The notes beneath the pieces are model-generated. The model did no database searches. It worked only from the letters and a program-made list of their open reading frames with translations, and was not told where the DNA came from. The position numbers and the translations under genes are program-made. From Anatilimnocola floriformis (GTDB lineage Bacteria > Planctomycetota > Planctomycetia > Pirellulales > Pirellulaceae), in contig NZ_JAMLFW010000001.1 in NCBI RefSeq assembly GCF_024256385.1, positions 6,190,602 to 6,254,601 of the forward strand: DNA of 64,000 bases, read 5' to 3'. Positions 1 to 8,127 of the stretch are shown here, one piece after another (positions within the stretch are counted from its first letter, which is position 1; each line of letters opens with the position of its first letter).

Positions 1-9
1 TAGGCAGGC

Positions 10-1068
10 TCATGCCTCACTCCGGGCGACACTTTCTTGGGGAGCGTTTTCGCGAGCAGCAGCTTCACGTGCCGCCGCATCGCGGGCATCCAGGGCCTCG
101 GTCACGGCCCGCATCACCAGGTTCAAGCTCTCGCCGGTCACGGCCGAGATGAGATGCACTGGCTGACCGATTTCCGCGGCCAGCTTATCGCGAATTTCAT
201 TCGCTTCCGGCAGCTCGCACTTCGTCACGGCGACAATCTCAGGCCGTTCGCCGAGGCGAGCGTCGTATTGCACCAACTCTTCGCGAATGGCCCGGTAATT
301 CGAGATCGGATCGCTCCCATCGACCGGAAATGGCTCGACGAGATGGACGAGAATGCCGGCCCGTTCGATGTGCCGGAGAAACTCATGGCCGAGACCAGCA
401 CCGTGGCTCGCGCCTTCGATCAGCCCGGGAATATCGGCCATCACAAAGTGCCGATCGAAGCTGACCTGCACCATGCCGAGGTTGGGAAACTTCGTGGTGA
501 ACGGATAATCGGCAATCGCGGGCCGGGCCTTCGTCAGGCGACTCAGGAGCGTGCTCTTACCGGCGTTCGGCATGCCGATGATGCCGACATCGGCGATCAC
601 CTTCAGCTCGAGCAGCAGCTCGCGTTTTTCGCCTTCGCCGCCGGGCGTATGATCGCGCGGAGCGCGATTGGTCGAGGTCTTGAACCGCGTGTTTCCTTTG
701 CCGGCTTCACCGCCGCGGGCCGCGATGATGGTGTCGCCATCGGTCGTCATGTCGCGAATGATGAAGTCGTTCTTGGCGTCGATGATCAGGGTGCCGGTCG
801 GCACTTCCAGGATCATGTCGTGGCCGTCTTTGCCCGCTTTGTTCGAGCCGCTGCCGTGGGCGCCACTCGGGGCCTTCCAAAACTTCTGGTGCGAAAACCC
901 CGAGAGGTTATTCACGCCGTCCTTGGCCACAATGATGATGCTGCCACCCTTGCCGCCATCGCCACCGTCGGGACCACCCTTCGGGACGTACTTCTCGCGG
1001 CGAAAGCTCATGCAGCCGTTGCCGCCCTTGCCGGCTTGGATTTCAATCTGAACGCGGTCGACAAACAT
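10..1068 (-). CDS. obgE: Obg family GTPase ObgE/CgtA
   Basis: Essential GTP-binding protein of the Obg family, known to act in late 50S ribosome assembly and stress signalling. The 352-residue product starts with the glycine-rich Obg fold (about residues 1-158, with GKGGNG and [12 protein letters not shown]). The G domain follows: the G1 P-loop GMPNAGKS lies at residues 165-172, then a DIPGLIEGA switch II region and a TKCE guanine-specificity motif. The C-terminal tail after about residue 330 is short and Ala/Glu-rich; no extra domain is visible. It lies downstream of rpmA on the same strand, the usual L27-Obg neighbourhood, but two hairpins separate them, so obgE may have its own promoter. 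Confidence 0.97.
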   Translation of the reverse strand: MFVDRVQIEIQAGKGGNGCMSFRREKYVPKGGPDGGDGGKGGSIIIVAKDGVNNLSGFSHQKFWKAPSGAHGSGSNKAGKDGHDMILEVPTGTLIIDAKNDFIIRDMTTDGDTIIAARGGEAGKGNTRFKTSTNRAPRDHTPGGEGEKRELLLELKVIADVGIIGMPNAGKSTLLSRLTKARPAIADYPFTTKFPNLGMVQVSFDRHFVMADIPGLIEGASHGAGLGHEFLRHIERAGILVHLVEPFPVDGSDPISNYRAIREELVQYDARLGERPEIVAVTKCELPEANEIRDKLAAEIGQPVHLISAVTGESLNLVMRAVTEALDARDAAAREAAARENAPQESVARSEA

Positions 1069-1131
1069 AACTCACTCACTCGTTTACTTTCTCAGCCGAA
1101 CCGTCATCCAGCTAAAATCTACTTGCAACTA

Positions 1132-1176
1132 TCTCCTCTCGACTTTCGTGGTTCACCAGTGAAAGTCGAGAGGAGA
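1132..1176. repeat. Perfect 16-bp inverted repeat between rpmA and obgE
   Basis: Arms at 1132-1147 and 1161-1176 are exact reverse complements (left arm TCTCCTCTCGACTTTC) around a 13-nt loop. No T-run follows on either strand, so it is not a classic terminator. It could be a leader structure in the obgE transcript or a REP-like palindrome. Confidence 0.7.
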
Positions 1177-1205
1177 AAATAGTGAGTAGAGGATTTTGGA
1201 CACCC

Positions 1206-1238
1206 CAAAAAACAAAGGCCCGCGCTAGCGCGAGCCTT
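1206..1238 (-). terminator. Rho-independent terminator of rpmA
   Basis: A near-perfect GC-rich hairpin at 1215-1238 (AAGGC/GCCTT ends, CGCGCTAGCGCG centre, one mismatched position) is followed on the minus strand by a T-rich run read from 1214 down to 1206. It lies about 35 nt past the rpmA stop. Confidence 0.8.
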
Positions 1239-1273
1239 CCATGCTTCACTATCAGAGACCGACGTGACGAACG

Positions 1274-1525
1274 TTAGTTCGTGGCGACGTCGACGTTGAT
1301 GCGCCGGCTGTCTTGATCGAACTTGACCACGCCTTCGACGAGAGCGAACAGCGTGTAGTCCTTGCCCTGGCCGACGTTGCGACCGGCGCGGAACACCGTG
1401 CCGCACTGACGAACGAGAATATTACCAGCAATTACCTTTTCGCCGCCGAACTTCTTCACACCGCGCATTTGCGGATTCGAATCGCGACCGTTGCTGGTAG
1501 AGCCTTGACCCTTCTTATGTGCCAT
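1274..1525 (-). CDS. rpmA: 50S ribosomal protein L27
   Basis: Small basic protein of the large ribosomal subunit; its N-terminus reaches the peptidyl transferase centre. The 83-residue product begins [16 protein letters not shown] and carries the family core [20 protein letters not shown] and [18 protein letters not shown]. Length is typical. The ATG start follows directly from the conserved N-terminus. The usual partner rplU (L21) is not upstream: the next gene in that direction is an unrelated secreted protein. A terminator lies just downstream. Confidence 0.98.
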   Translation of the reverse strand: MAHKKGQGSTSNGRDSNPQMRGVKKFGGEKVIAGNILVRQCGTVFRAGRNVGQGKDYTLFALVEGVVKFDQDSRRINVDVATN

Positions 1526-1654
1526 GACGAAAATCCTGCGACGTAAACCGTTAAACTGCTAAGAGATAGGCCGACCAGTGACTAGCCACGCAGATCGTGA
1601 CAACGGCACTAAAAGCCGGGGAATCCAAGAGTTTACCGGACCGACGCTCCGTGA

Positions 1655-2713
1655 TCAAGGCGCTTTTGAGCCCAAAAGAGGCCGATAGATCCATTCCGAG
1701 TCGAGTCGCTCGTTGGCTTTGAACAGGCCAAACACCTTAGCTTGCTCGGCGGCATCGGCATCGATCCGCATGCCGTAGCGAACTTCCCCTTCGTTCTCGG
1801 CGATGGCATCGCCAGGCCGCCAAAAGTTCAGCCGCAGCGTCTTCAGGCTCGTCTGGCGAGCACTGCCGGGGACATCGCCGGCCTTGAACTTGCCGGCTGG
1901 ATCTTCGTATTGATAGGCGTTCGTCAGTCCTTGAATGTAGATGCTGAAGTAATCGGTCCGCGGATCGACATCTTCCCACATCACGACGCCCCACACGCTC
2001 TTGTCCGAATCGGGCGTGCTGACGGGAATGGCCACTTCGGTGATCGACTGCGAATCGTACAGCGGCGTCTTGTTGTCGCCGGGAAACTCGCGGGCCCGAA
2101 TCGGCCCCATCGCGGCGGGAATGACCCGATCGAGATATTGCTTGTTGAACTCGACCGCATCGAGCACAAAGTGCGGAAAGAACCGCAACTCGTCGGTTTC
2201 CTTACCGAGCACATTGATCGTGTTCGTCGTTTCCTTTCCTTCCACTTCATGTGGGCGGTTGAATTTAGGTTCGAGTGGCTTCTTAGCCGGCTTCCAATGT
2301 CCGCCGTTGTTCTTCACCTTATAAACCATGTACCAAATCAGCTTCTTCTGAATCTTGCCGTTGGCTTGGGGCATTTCGACTTCGACCATGCGGAACGGCT
2401 TGAACGAGAACTCGAGGTTCCAAATCGTTCGCCGCAGAATGCTGACCTTGGCCCGTTCAAAAGCGGTGTTGCTCTTGGGGCTTAGATTGGGCTTGTAGTC
2501 GAGATCGGGAATCGCGAGCACTTCGACGAGTGGCCGCGGCCCGCTGAACATTTCGACGTCTTCGGGGGCCGGCGGAATGGTCGTGAGCACGCCCGGCGCA
2601 AGACGCCGCTGCTGAGCCAGCGCAGGAACCTGCAGCAACGCGATTCCCAGCACGAGAAATGCCAGGCAAGCCAAGGCAAAGCGAAGGTTTTTCATAGGGA
2701 CCATCGACGACAT
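1655..2713 (-). CDS. Secreted hypothetical protein
   Basis: Unrecognised 352-residue protein. The N-terminus has a hydrophobic signal segment (FALACLAFLVLGIALLQVPA) ending near ALAQQ, so export is likely. The mature part is rich in Trp, Tyr and Phe and ends YRPLLGSKAP; I see no catalytic motif, repeat or lipobox. Two in-frame ATGs are possible: 2713 and 2695 (MKNLRFAL); the second gives a more ordinary signal peptide. It stands alone between rpmA and the HD-like gene, about 160 bp from the latter. Its overall look resembles uncharacterised planctomycete exported proteins, which is an impression and not a match. Confidence 0.8.
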   Translation of the reverse strand: MSSMVPMKNLRFALACLAFLVLGIALLQVPALAQQRRLAPGVLTTIPPAPEDVEMFSGPRPLVEVLAIPDLDYKPNLSPKSNTAFERAKVSILRRTIWNLEFSFKPFRMVEVEMPQANGKIQKKLIWYMVYKVKNNGGHWKPAKKPLEPKFNRPHEVEGKETTNTINVLGKETDELRFFPHFVLDAVEFNKQYLDRVIPAAMGPIRAREFPGDNKTPLYDSQSITEVAIPVSTPDSDKSVWGVVMWEDVDPRTDYFSIYIQGLTNAYQYEDPAGKFKAGDVPGSARQTSLKTLRLNFWRPGDAIAENEGEVRYGMRIDADAAEQAKVFGLFKANERLDSEWIYRPLLGSKAP

Positions 2714-2874
2714 TCCGCCAGAAACAAAAATGCAGCCGTTTAGTATAGTTCCCGCCTGGGCGAACTCCTAGCAAACGCCATTTTTCGAACCGTGGGCAAC
2801 TCAACGATTCGTCGCGCCACCGCCTGCCTATTCCCGATATTCGCTACGACCCTCCGGCCGGGTTCATGGCGACC

Positions 2875-3693
2875 TCAGCCCAACCGCCAAAATTCCGCCC
2901 AACTCCGATAAATCTCCTGCCCCACCGCCGTGCGGAAGATCGTCTCGCCGTAACACTTGTCCGCCGGCAGGTGATCCCAATTGGTGCGGAACTCCCGCAG
3001 GGTCACGCTGCTGTTGGCCACCAGTCGTTGCCATTGCTGCGGATCGCCAGAGTCGCCGGTCGGGACGCCGGTTTCGGTCGGACGTTCCAGATCGGCCAAG
3101 ACGCCCAGCGGATGGAGCGGCCACAGCGCGTCGGCTTCGACGCAGGCCAGCGCCAACCGGTCGTCACTCAAGGGCCAAGGCTGACCAAGTTTCCACGCGT
3201 CATGCCGGGCGATCAAATCTGCACACCGCTCGATCTCGGTGGCATTCAAAAGTGGCTGACCGCCAGAAGTCACCGTGGGCAAAACCTCGCGCGCATTCGC
3301 CGCTCCTTCGGCCATGTGCCGTTCGCGCTGTTGGGCTTTGAGTCCCAGCAGCCGCACACGACTTGCTTCATCGGCTGCGGCGCGAATCTCAAGTTCAGTG
3401 ATGCGATGAATGAACGCAGCGTCGTGAAAGAACACGAACGCAATGCCCGCGCGCTTGTCCGTCGTCGTCAGCGGTTCCCCTGCAGCGATGCGGAGAAAAT
3501 TGTCGAGCACCACAAATTCGTGCTCTTGGCGATTATCTTCCGCTGTGCGCTGACCAATCCAGCCGCGCCACGCCGCGTCGGCAACCGCGAGCACAACGGC
3601 CGAAAGTTCCTGCCGTTCCTGCTCGCTGCCAACATGTTGCAGCGAGCTTTGCAACATCTGCTGCAATCGCGCCGGAATTGCCGTGCTCGTCAT
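2875..3693 (-). CDS. Predicted HD-domain-like protein
   Basis: The 272-residue cytosolic protein has no clear homologue that I recognise. The spacing of His and Asp residues fits a divergent HD hydrolase: H58 in RQEHEF, H90-D91 in FVFFHDAAFI, H126 in RERHMAEG and H164-D165 in IARHDAWK. Known HD proteins are metal-dependent phosphohydrolases acting on nucleotides or phosphoesters; activity here is inference. The start codon abuts the hisH stop with no gap, so the two are almost certainly co-transcribed and translationally coupled. No link to histidine synthesis is evident from the sequence. Confidence 0.65.
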   Translation of the reverse strand: MTSTAIPARLQQMLQSSLQHVGSEQERQELSAVVLAVADAAWRGWIGQRTAEDNRQEHEFVVLDNFLRIAAGEPLTTTDKRAGIAFVFFHDAAFIHRITELEIRAAADEASRVRLLGLKAQQRERHMAEGAANAREVLPTVTSGGQPLLNATEIERCADLIARHDAWKLGQPWPLSDDRLALACVEADALWPLHPLGVLADLERPTETGVPTGDSGDPQQWQRLVANSSVTLREFRTNWDHLPADKCYGETIFRTAVGQEIYRSWAEFWRLG

Positions 3694-4323
3694 TTAAACT
3701 GCCGCCGCAACTGGCAACGCGGCAAAATTCTTCAGCAATTTCAGTCCGTCGGCTTGGCTCTTTTCCGGGTGAAACTGCGTGGCAAAGAGATTGTCCTTCC
3801 ACACCGCAGCGCAGAACGGACCGCCGTAATCGGCTTCGATGGCGACGATGTTGCGATCTTCGGGCGCCACGTAGTACGAGTGGACGAAGTAGAAAAACGT
3901 GTCCTGAGCCGTTTCGCTCAGCACCGGCGCGGGCTGCAAGATGCGGCCTTTGTTCCAGCCCATGTGCGGCACTTTGAATTCGTGCGGCAGATCGAATCGC
4001 TGCACCTTGCCGCGAAGAATGCCGAGCCCTTCGTGCTCACCACCCTCGTAGCCCACATCAAAGAGCATCTGCAAACCAAGGCAAATGCCCAAAAACGGCT
4101 GATTCGCGGCAACGGCGTCGCGAATGAGCGGCACAAAGTCGCGGCGGCGGAGCTCGGCAATCGCATCGCCAAACGCGCCAACGCCGGGAAGGACGATTTT
4201 GTCGGCCGGGCCAATTTGCCGCGGATCGGCGACGATTTCGGCAGCGACGCCGACGCGTTCAAAGCCCTTCTGCACGCTCCGCAAATTCCCCATCTGGTAA
4301 TCGATGATGGCCACGCGGCTCAT
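3694..4323 (-). CDS. hisH: Imidazole glycerol phosphate synthase, glutaminase subunit
   Basis: Class I glutamine amidotransferase subunit that supplies ammonia to HisF for imidazole glycerol phosphate in histidine synthesis. The 209-residue length is typical. The nucleophile is C81 in FLGICLGLQMLF, and the other triad residues are H185 and E187 in QFHPEKS. The N-terminus IIDYQMGNLRSV and the PGVGAF loop are family signatures. No other his genes are in the window, so it is detached from hisF; its immediate downstream partner is the HD-like gene. Start ATG at 4323. Confidence 0.96.
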   Translation of the reverse strand: MSRVAIIDYQMGNLRSVQKGFERVGVAAEIVADPRQIGPADKIVLPGVGAFGDAIAELRRRDFVPLIRDAVAANQPFLGICLGLQMLFDVGYEGGEHEGLGILRGKVQRFDLPHEFKVPHMGWNKGRILQPAPVLSETAQDTFFYFVHSYYVAPEDRNIVAIEADYGGPFCAAVWKDNLFATQFHPEKSQADGLKLLKNFAALPVAAAV

Positions 4324-4482
4324 GCGAAGCTTTCTTTGTTAGTGCCGAAACATTGCGAGCCACGGCGCGACTCGCTTACCGACAAATTTTACTCGCGCGC
4401 AGATTGGCTGCAACCTTGGGACACTTCGCTCGCTCGCCAGGTTCGCCGCCGTAGCTGCGATTTATGCGAGTGCAAACGGCAA

Positions 4483-4809
4483 CTAAGCCACACTGCGATT
4501 TTGAATGCGAACCAACTGCGTGCGGGCGGCATTCCGAACGTTTTCGGGAATGTCGGTCATCGCGGTCAACTGCTTGAGATCGGCGACAGCTTGCGTGTCG
4601 TCCTTGCGAGAAGAATGAGCCAGGGCGCGATTGAAAAGGGCCCGGGCTTTCGTTTCGCTGCTGGCCGTCGTCGAGCGCATTAGCTCGGTGTAGAGTTTGA
4701 TCGCTTCCTCAGGCTGCTTTTCGTTGGCCAGGGTCATGGCCTTGCTCATGAGATTTTCGTCGCGACCGGCGCGGCTGAACCAATTCTGGAGTCGCTTCAA
4801 GAATTCCAT
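4483..4809 (-). CDS. Small helical TPR-like protein
   Basis: Hypothetical 108-residue protein. It is predominantly helical; the stretch from about residue 24 (KAMTLANEKQPEEAIKLYTE) to residue 80 (ALFNRALAHSSRKDDTQAVA) reads as two tetratricopeptide-like helical hairpins, a fold used for protein contacts. There is no signal peptide or catalytic motif. The gene is 39 bp downstream of another small minus-strand gene, and the two may form an operon. Confidence 0.7.
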   Translation of the reverse strand: MEFLKRLQNWFSRAGRDENLMSKAMTLANEKQPEEAIKLYTELMRSTTASSETKARALFNRALAHSSRKDDTQAVADLKQLTAMTDIPENVRNAARTQLVRIQNRSVA

Positions 4810-4848
4810 GGTTCACCGCGCAGTACGAAAGCCTCGGGTCAGCCAAAG

Positions 4849-5148
4849 TTACTCGGGGCGGCGCACTTCGTAGCGCGTCATGTTGTTCAGCTTTTGCGGC
4901 AGTTCCTTCACCAGGCAAGTCCGACGGCACTCGGCGATCGATTCGGGATATTCGACCCACGCACCGCCGTGAAAGTGAAAGGTCTTCTTCGCGGAGTCTT
5001 CGGCGATGATGATGGCCTTGCCGTAAACCGTGGGAGCCACGGGCTCAGACGGAATGATGGAAGCCAGTGAATGTCGGCGAGTGTCGGACGGTGGGCGAGT
5101 CGCCTGTTGTCGTTTATTCGGCTGCGGAGCGCGTCTTTTTTGGGGCAT
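4849..5148 (-). CDS. Small basic hypothetical protein
   Basis: Unrecognised 99-residue product. The first 30 residues are basic and Gln/Arg-rich and look disordered (MPQKRRAPQPNKRQQ). The second half is more ordered, with FHFHGGAWVEYPESI and a Cys in RRTCLVKEL. No export signal. It lies between the RRM gene's terminator and the TPR-like gene on the same strand. Confidence 0.6.
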   Translation of the reverse strand: MPQKRRAPQPNKRQQATRPPSDTRRHSLASIIPSEPVAPTVYGKAIIIAEDSAKKTFHFHGGAWVEYPESIAECRRTCLVKELPQKLNNMTRYEVRRPE

Positions 5149-5163
5149 AGTTACTTTCGGAGC

Positions 5164-5201
5164 GCGAAAGAAGAAGAGAACGCAGCCAGGGCTGCGTTCT
5201 C
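5164..5201 (-). terminator. Rho-independent terminator of the RRM gene
   Basis: A perfect 11-bp stem (5176-5186 with 5191-5201, GAGAACGCAGC and its complement) with a 4-nt loop is followed on the minus strand by a pyrimidine-rich tail (TTCTTCTTTCGC). It lies about 78 nt beyond the RRM stop codon. Confidence 0.75.
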
Positions 5202-5218
5202 GGTTATCAAAACGTGTT

Positions 5219-5278
5219 TATCGTCGACCGAAGTCGAGTATTGATCGTCGACCGTAGTCGATGTCGACAGCAGTCGAT
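5219..5278. repeat. Cluster of TCGAC repeats in the RRM 3' region
   Basis: Six TCGAC pentamers occur in about 60 nt on the minus strand. They include two imperfect copies of CGACTACGGTCGACGAT spaced 24 nt apart. They sit between the RRM stop codon and its terminator, so they would be transcribed into the 3' UTR. Confidence 0.55.
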
Positions 5279-5662
5279 TTAGTAACGACGACCGCCGCCG
5301 CCACCACCGTAGCCGCCGCCACCGCCGCCACCACCACCGTAGCCGCCGCCACCGCCACCGCGACCACCACGGCCGCCGCCGCCACCACCGTAACCACCAC
5401 CGCCGCCGCCACTGCGTTCTTCACGCGGGCGAGCTTCGTTGACGGTCAACGAACGTCCATCGACGTCCTTCGAGTTGAGGCCGTTGATCGCAGCCTGGGC
5501 CTGGCTGTTATCCGACATTTCGACGAAGCCGAAACCCTTGCTGCGACCGGTGTCGCGATCCATGACCACTTGGGCGCTCTTCACCTGACCGAATTCGCTG
5601 AACAGTTGTTCGAGCGATTCATTGGTGGTGCTGTAGCTGAGATTACCGACATACAAACGCAT
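5279..5662 (-). CDS. Glycine-rich RRM RNA-binding protein
   Basis: Single RNA recognition motif protein of the cyanobacterial Rbp/plant GRP type. The RRM covers about residues 1-80, with RNP2 LYVGNLSYS near the start and RNP1 KGFGFVEM in the middle. The tail is almost entirely Gly with scattered Tyr and Arg (GGGGYGG units). Members of this family often bind U-rich RNA and respond to cold; here that is by analogy. I chose ATG 5662 (MRLYVGNL) rather than the GTG two codons upstream because RRM proteins of this type start directly at the first strand. It is monocistronic with its own terminator. Confidence 0.92.
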   Translation of the reverse strand: MRLYVGNLSYSTTNESLEQLFSEFGQVKSAQVVMDRDTGRSKGFGFVEMSDNSQAQAAINGLNSKDVDGRSLTVNEARPREERSGGGGGGYGGGGGGRGGRGGGGGGYGGGGGGGGGYGGGGGGRRY

Positions 5663-6163
5663 TGCCACAATACAATTCCTGCAAACCTAACGAGGGCCCT
5701 TCGAAGTGCTTTCTGGGCCAAAAGAAAGAGAACCAGCGTGGTGGTCCGCCAAGTGGGAAGGGCGAAGCAAGGGGCGGCGAACAAGGACAGAAAATGGCCC
5801 GCAGCGCTTTGGTCGTCAGACCGACTACCCCGTTTGTAGCAGCCCCGGAAGCCGCTGCCCAGCACAATTGCCATTTCCCAGGACCGATTTCGGGAATAAT
5901 TCGCCGCAAACTCATTTGCAAGTTGTGCTGTCAGCCTGGGTGAGGGAGACTGAAGTCATCATTCCAGATGTCAAACGCCGCAAAAATTCGGTTTTCGGCG
6001 CTACATTTCGCAACCTCTTGGCTTGGAAGACTAAGAACCGCCTGGCATTGACTGGTCTTCGCCACGCCATGCCGCGCAGCTCACTCAGAGCGTGCCCATT
6101 CACACAGCCCCTTGAAGTCCTGGCGCCGCGCCGAACTCGCTGCCGCCGATCGGGAGAACTGTT
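5663..6163. other. Intergenic region between RRM gene and mini zinc-ribbon gene
   Basis: This 501-bp gap separates divergent genes. It must hold the promoter and 5' UTR of the RRM gene. I find no convincing coding frame, hairpin or repeat pair. Confidence 0.5.
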
Positions 6164-6322
6164 GTGAGTGAGAAAAAGCCAACGCCTGTCTTTCGCGCCC
6201 TGATCCCCAATCTGTGCCCCGTCTGCGGCAAAGCTTCGTACAGCAAATCGGGCGAACATCCGCAATGCTCGCAACAACGGGCCGACGGCGTGTTCAAGGC
6301 GAAGTATAAGTTGCCGAAGTAA
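6164..6322 (+). CDS. Mini zinc-ribbon protein, 52 residues
   Basis: Very short gene starting at GTG 6164, with a purine-rich GGGAGA about 7 nt upstream. The product contains CPVCGK and, 17 residues after its first Cys, HPQCSQQ, giving a Cys-X2-Cys...His-X3-Cys pattern that could bind one zinc. The C-terminus is basic (FKAKYKLPK). The sequence reads smoothly with good codon use and ends in TAA at 6320-6322. Role unknown; similar tiny zinc ribbons may bind nucleic acid. A REPIN begins 25 bp after its stop. Confidence 0.6.
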   Translation: MSEKKPTPVFRALIPNLCPVCGKASYSKSGEHPQCSQQRADGVFKAKYKLPK

Positions 6323-6347
6323 CTCGCCCCGTTTCTTTGTATCCTGT

Positions 6348-6438
6348 GTAGGTCAGGCACTTCAGTGCCAGACAAATGCGTTCCCGCGCCTTCGCGCTCA
6401 CACACCCGCATTCGTCCGGCACTGCACTGCCGACCTAC
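6348..6438. repeat. REPIN: paired inverted palindromes (GTAGGTC family)
   Basis: The left arm 6348-6380 and the right arm 6407-6438 are inverted copies with a few mismatches; both begin GTAGGTC and end near AATGCG. Each arm can itself fold (GGCACTTCAGTGCC in the left). The 91-bp unit ends 6 bp before the ATG of the isomerase gene, so it replaces the usual leader. Confidence 0.8.
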
Positions 6439-6444
6439 TCATTC

Positions 6445-7344
6445 ATGCAACCCCGCATCTCTGCTTTCCCCAAGTGCTATCTCGAACAAATCGCCGGCCC
6501 GCAGCCGACGATGACGGTCTTTGAATGGATCGAGCAATCGCGGCAACTCGATGCCGACGGCCTCGAGATGTACGACGGCTTTTTCCGCAGCCTCGAGCCC
6601 GCCTATCTCGACTCCGTCGGCGCTGCCATCGAAGCCACCGGCCGACGAATGCCGATGCTCTGCTGCTCGCCCGACTTCACCAATCCTGATGCGGACGCGC
6701 GAAAACGGGCCGTCGACAAACATATCCAACTGATCGAAGTAACGAAACGCCTTGGCGGTGCCGGCGCTGTTTGTCGCGTGCTGAGCGGCCAGCGCTATCC
6801 CGAGGTCGCCCGCCAACAAGGAATCGGCTGGGTCGTCGAATGCATCGAGCAGTTGATTCCCATCGCCCGTGAACACGACGTGATTCTCGGCATCGAGAAC
6901 CATTACAAAGACGGCTTTTGGAAGTATCCCGAATTCGCGCAGAAGCAGGACGTCTTCCTCGAACTCGTCTCCGCGATCTCCGAGCGCAAGCACTTCGGCG
7001 TGCAGTACGACCCGTCGAACGCCATCGTCGCCGGCGATGACCCGCTCGACCTGCTGCGGCACATCGCCGACCGCGTCGTCAGCATGCACGCCAGCGATCG
7101 CTTCCTCGCCGAGGGCACGACCCTCGCCGAGCTGAAGCAAAACGACGGCACACTCGGCTACTCGCCGAACCTCCGCCACGGCGTGACTGGCCGCGGCTTG
7201 AACGACTACGACACGATCTTCCGCATTCTCGCCCAACACCATTACACCGGCTGGATCAGCATCGAAGACGGCATGAACGGCATGGGTGAAATGGCCGAGT
7301 CGCTGGCCTTCCTACGCCGCAAAATCGCCGAGCATTTTGCTTAA
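6445..7344 (+). CDS. TIM-barrel sugar phosphate isomerase/epimerase
   Basis: Xylose isomerase-like/AP endonuclease 2 superfamily protein of 299 residues. Such enzymes interconvert keto- and aldo-sugars with a divalent metal. Visible features are the metal-site segments LGIENHYKDG, FGVQYDPSNAIVAGDDP and VSMHASDR, and the C-terminal GWISIEDGMNG, which fit the conserved Glu/Asp/His metal ligands. I chose ATG 6445 (MQPRISAFPKCYLEQ): the in-frame ATG at 6376 lies inside the REPIN and would add 23 repeat-encoded residues. The substrate cannot be told from sequence. Confidence 0.85.
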   Translation: MQPRISAFPKCYLEQIAGPQPTMTVFEWIEQSRQLDADGLEMYDGFFRSLEPAYLDSVGAAIEATGRRMPMLCCSPDFTNPDADARKRAVDKHIQLIEVTKRLGGAGAVCRVLSGQRYPEVARQQGIGWVVECIEQLIPIAREHDVILGIENHYKDGFWKYPEFAQKQDVFLELVSAISERKHFGVQYDPSNAIVAGDDPLDLLRHIADRVVSMHASDRFLAEGTTLAELKQNDGTLGYSPNLRHGVTGRGLNDYDTIFRILAQHHYTGWISIEDGMNGMGEMAESLAFLRRKIAEHFA

Positions 7345-7378
7345 CTGTAGTCCCGCCTTCAGGCGACGTCTCTTCCTC

Positions 7379-7425
7379 ACTCCCTCTCCTCAGTACTCCG
7401 GGGAGAGGGCCGGGGTGAGGGGCTA
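7379..7425. repeat. CCCTCACCCC palindromic repeat, copy 1
   Basis: Hairpin with CCCTCTCC...GGAGAGGG arms around AGTACTCCGG, followed by CCGGGGTGAGGGG. Five other copies of the same unit lie at 26029, 31531, 34725, 47319 and 63901, in both orientations and always between genes. Confidence 0.8.
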
Positions 7426-7912
7426 ACCCGCAACTAGACTTCTCCTGCGCAAAGTTACGTCAACCCAAATCGACCTAACTCCCTCTCTCCATTCCCATCG
7501 CCCGCCCGCCAACTACCCACAATTCACCTCGGCATCAACCACCAACCCCCTCATTCCAAGGGGCTCTTTTATAACAGGGAATGCAATTTCCAAAACGCTC
7601 CCCAACGACTTTCCAGACAACAGCTTGCGACGATTTGTGGCTGCAATATCACACTCAAGATATAACGAAATATCACCCCCGCGATTTCGGTCCAACCCGC
7701 CGCGCTAACGCCCGCCCCTTCAAACCTCGCCGCGCGACTTACGTCAAACGCCCAACGCGTTTCCCAACCACCAAGATGCCAAAGAACGCCCGCTAAAACT
7801 CTTCCCACCGCGCAGCAGCCACCCACCCACGCTCAGTCTGAACCCCAAGCGTGCTGCCAAATTGCTCTCCACATTAGACTCAATGTCGTTGACAACTCTG
7901 GTCAATATTTGT

Positions 7913-7958
7913 GGTTATTTGTAACCATTCACGCTGGCGTGAATGGCTACGGTTATTT
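7913..7958. repeat. 30-bp palindrome flanked by 8-bp direct repeats
   Basis: Arms 7921-7934 (GTAACCATTCACGC) and 7937-7950 pair along all 14 positions with one G-T wobble, leaving a 2-nt loop. The octamer GGTTATTT occurs directly before (7913-7920) and directly after (7951-7958), which looks like a target-site duplication. Confidence 0.7.
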
Positions 7959-8127
7959 CCGAAAACCCACACCGATCTTGCAGCACCGCAGATTTGGAAC
8001 TTGTCTGTCCATTCGGAAACTGAATGCGAGTGCCTGACGACTGATCCAATCCATACTCCGATTCATTCGAATTGCTTTACTGCTACAACATTGAAAGCGT
8101 TCCGCACGACCTCCCTCCAAGGTTGCC

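Larger units (their letters stand above)
7345..8127. other. Repeat-bearing intergenic region upstream of the island gene
   Basis: This 783-bp gap has no convincing gene; the open frame at 7581-7796 is basic and Pro/Thr-rich and looks random. It contains a small hairpin after GTAG (7354-7365), a copy of the CCCTCACCCC repeat (7379-7425) and a 30-bp palindrome flanked by 8-bp direct repeats (7913-7958). Base composition turns lower in GC from about 7580 onward. A TTGACA at 7889-7894 is a possible -35 element for the downstream gene, without a clear -10. Confidence 0.5.

Noticed and set aside
2866..4683. Plus-strand open frame of 605 codons
   Set aside because: Antisense to hisH and the HD-like gene; the translation has no motifs and crosses several real genes.
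5261..5839. Thr/Ala-rich plus-strand frame
   Set aside because: Its repetitive sequence is the complement of the glycine codons in the RRM protein's tail.
7581..7796. 71-codon frame in the gap before the STAND gene
   Set aside because: Low-complexity, basic, without ribosome-binding site or motif; likely chance.
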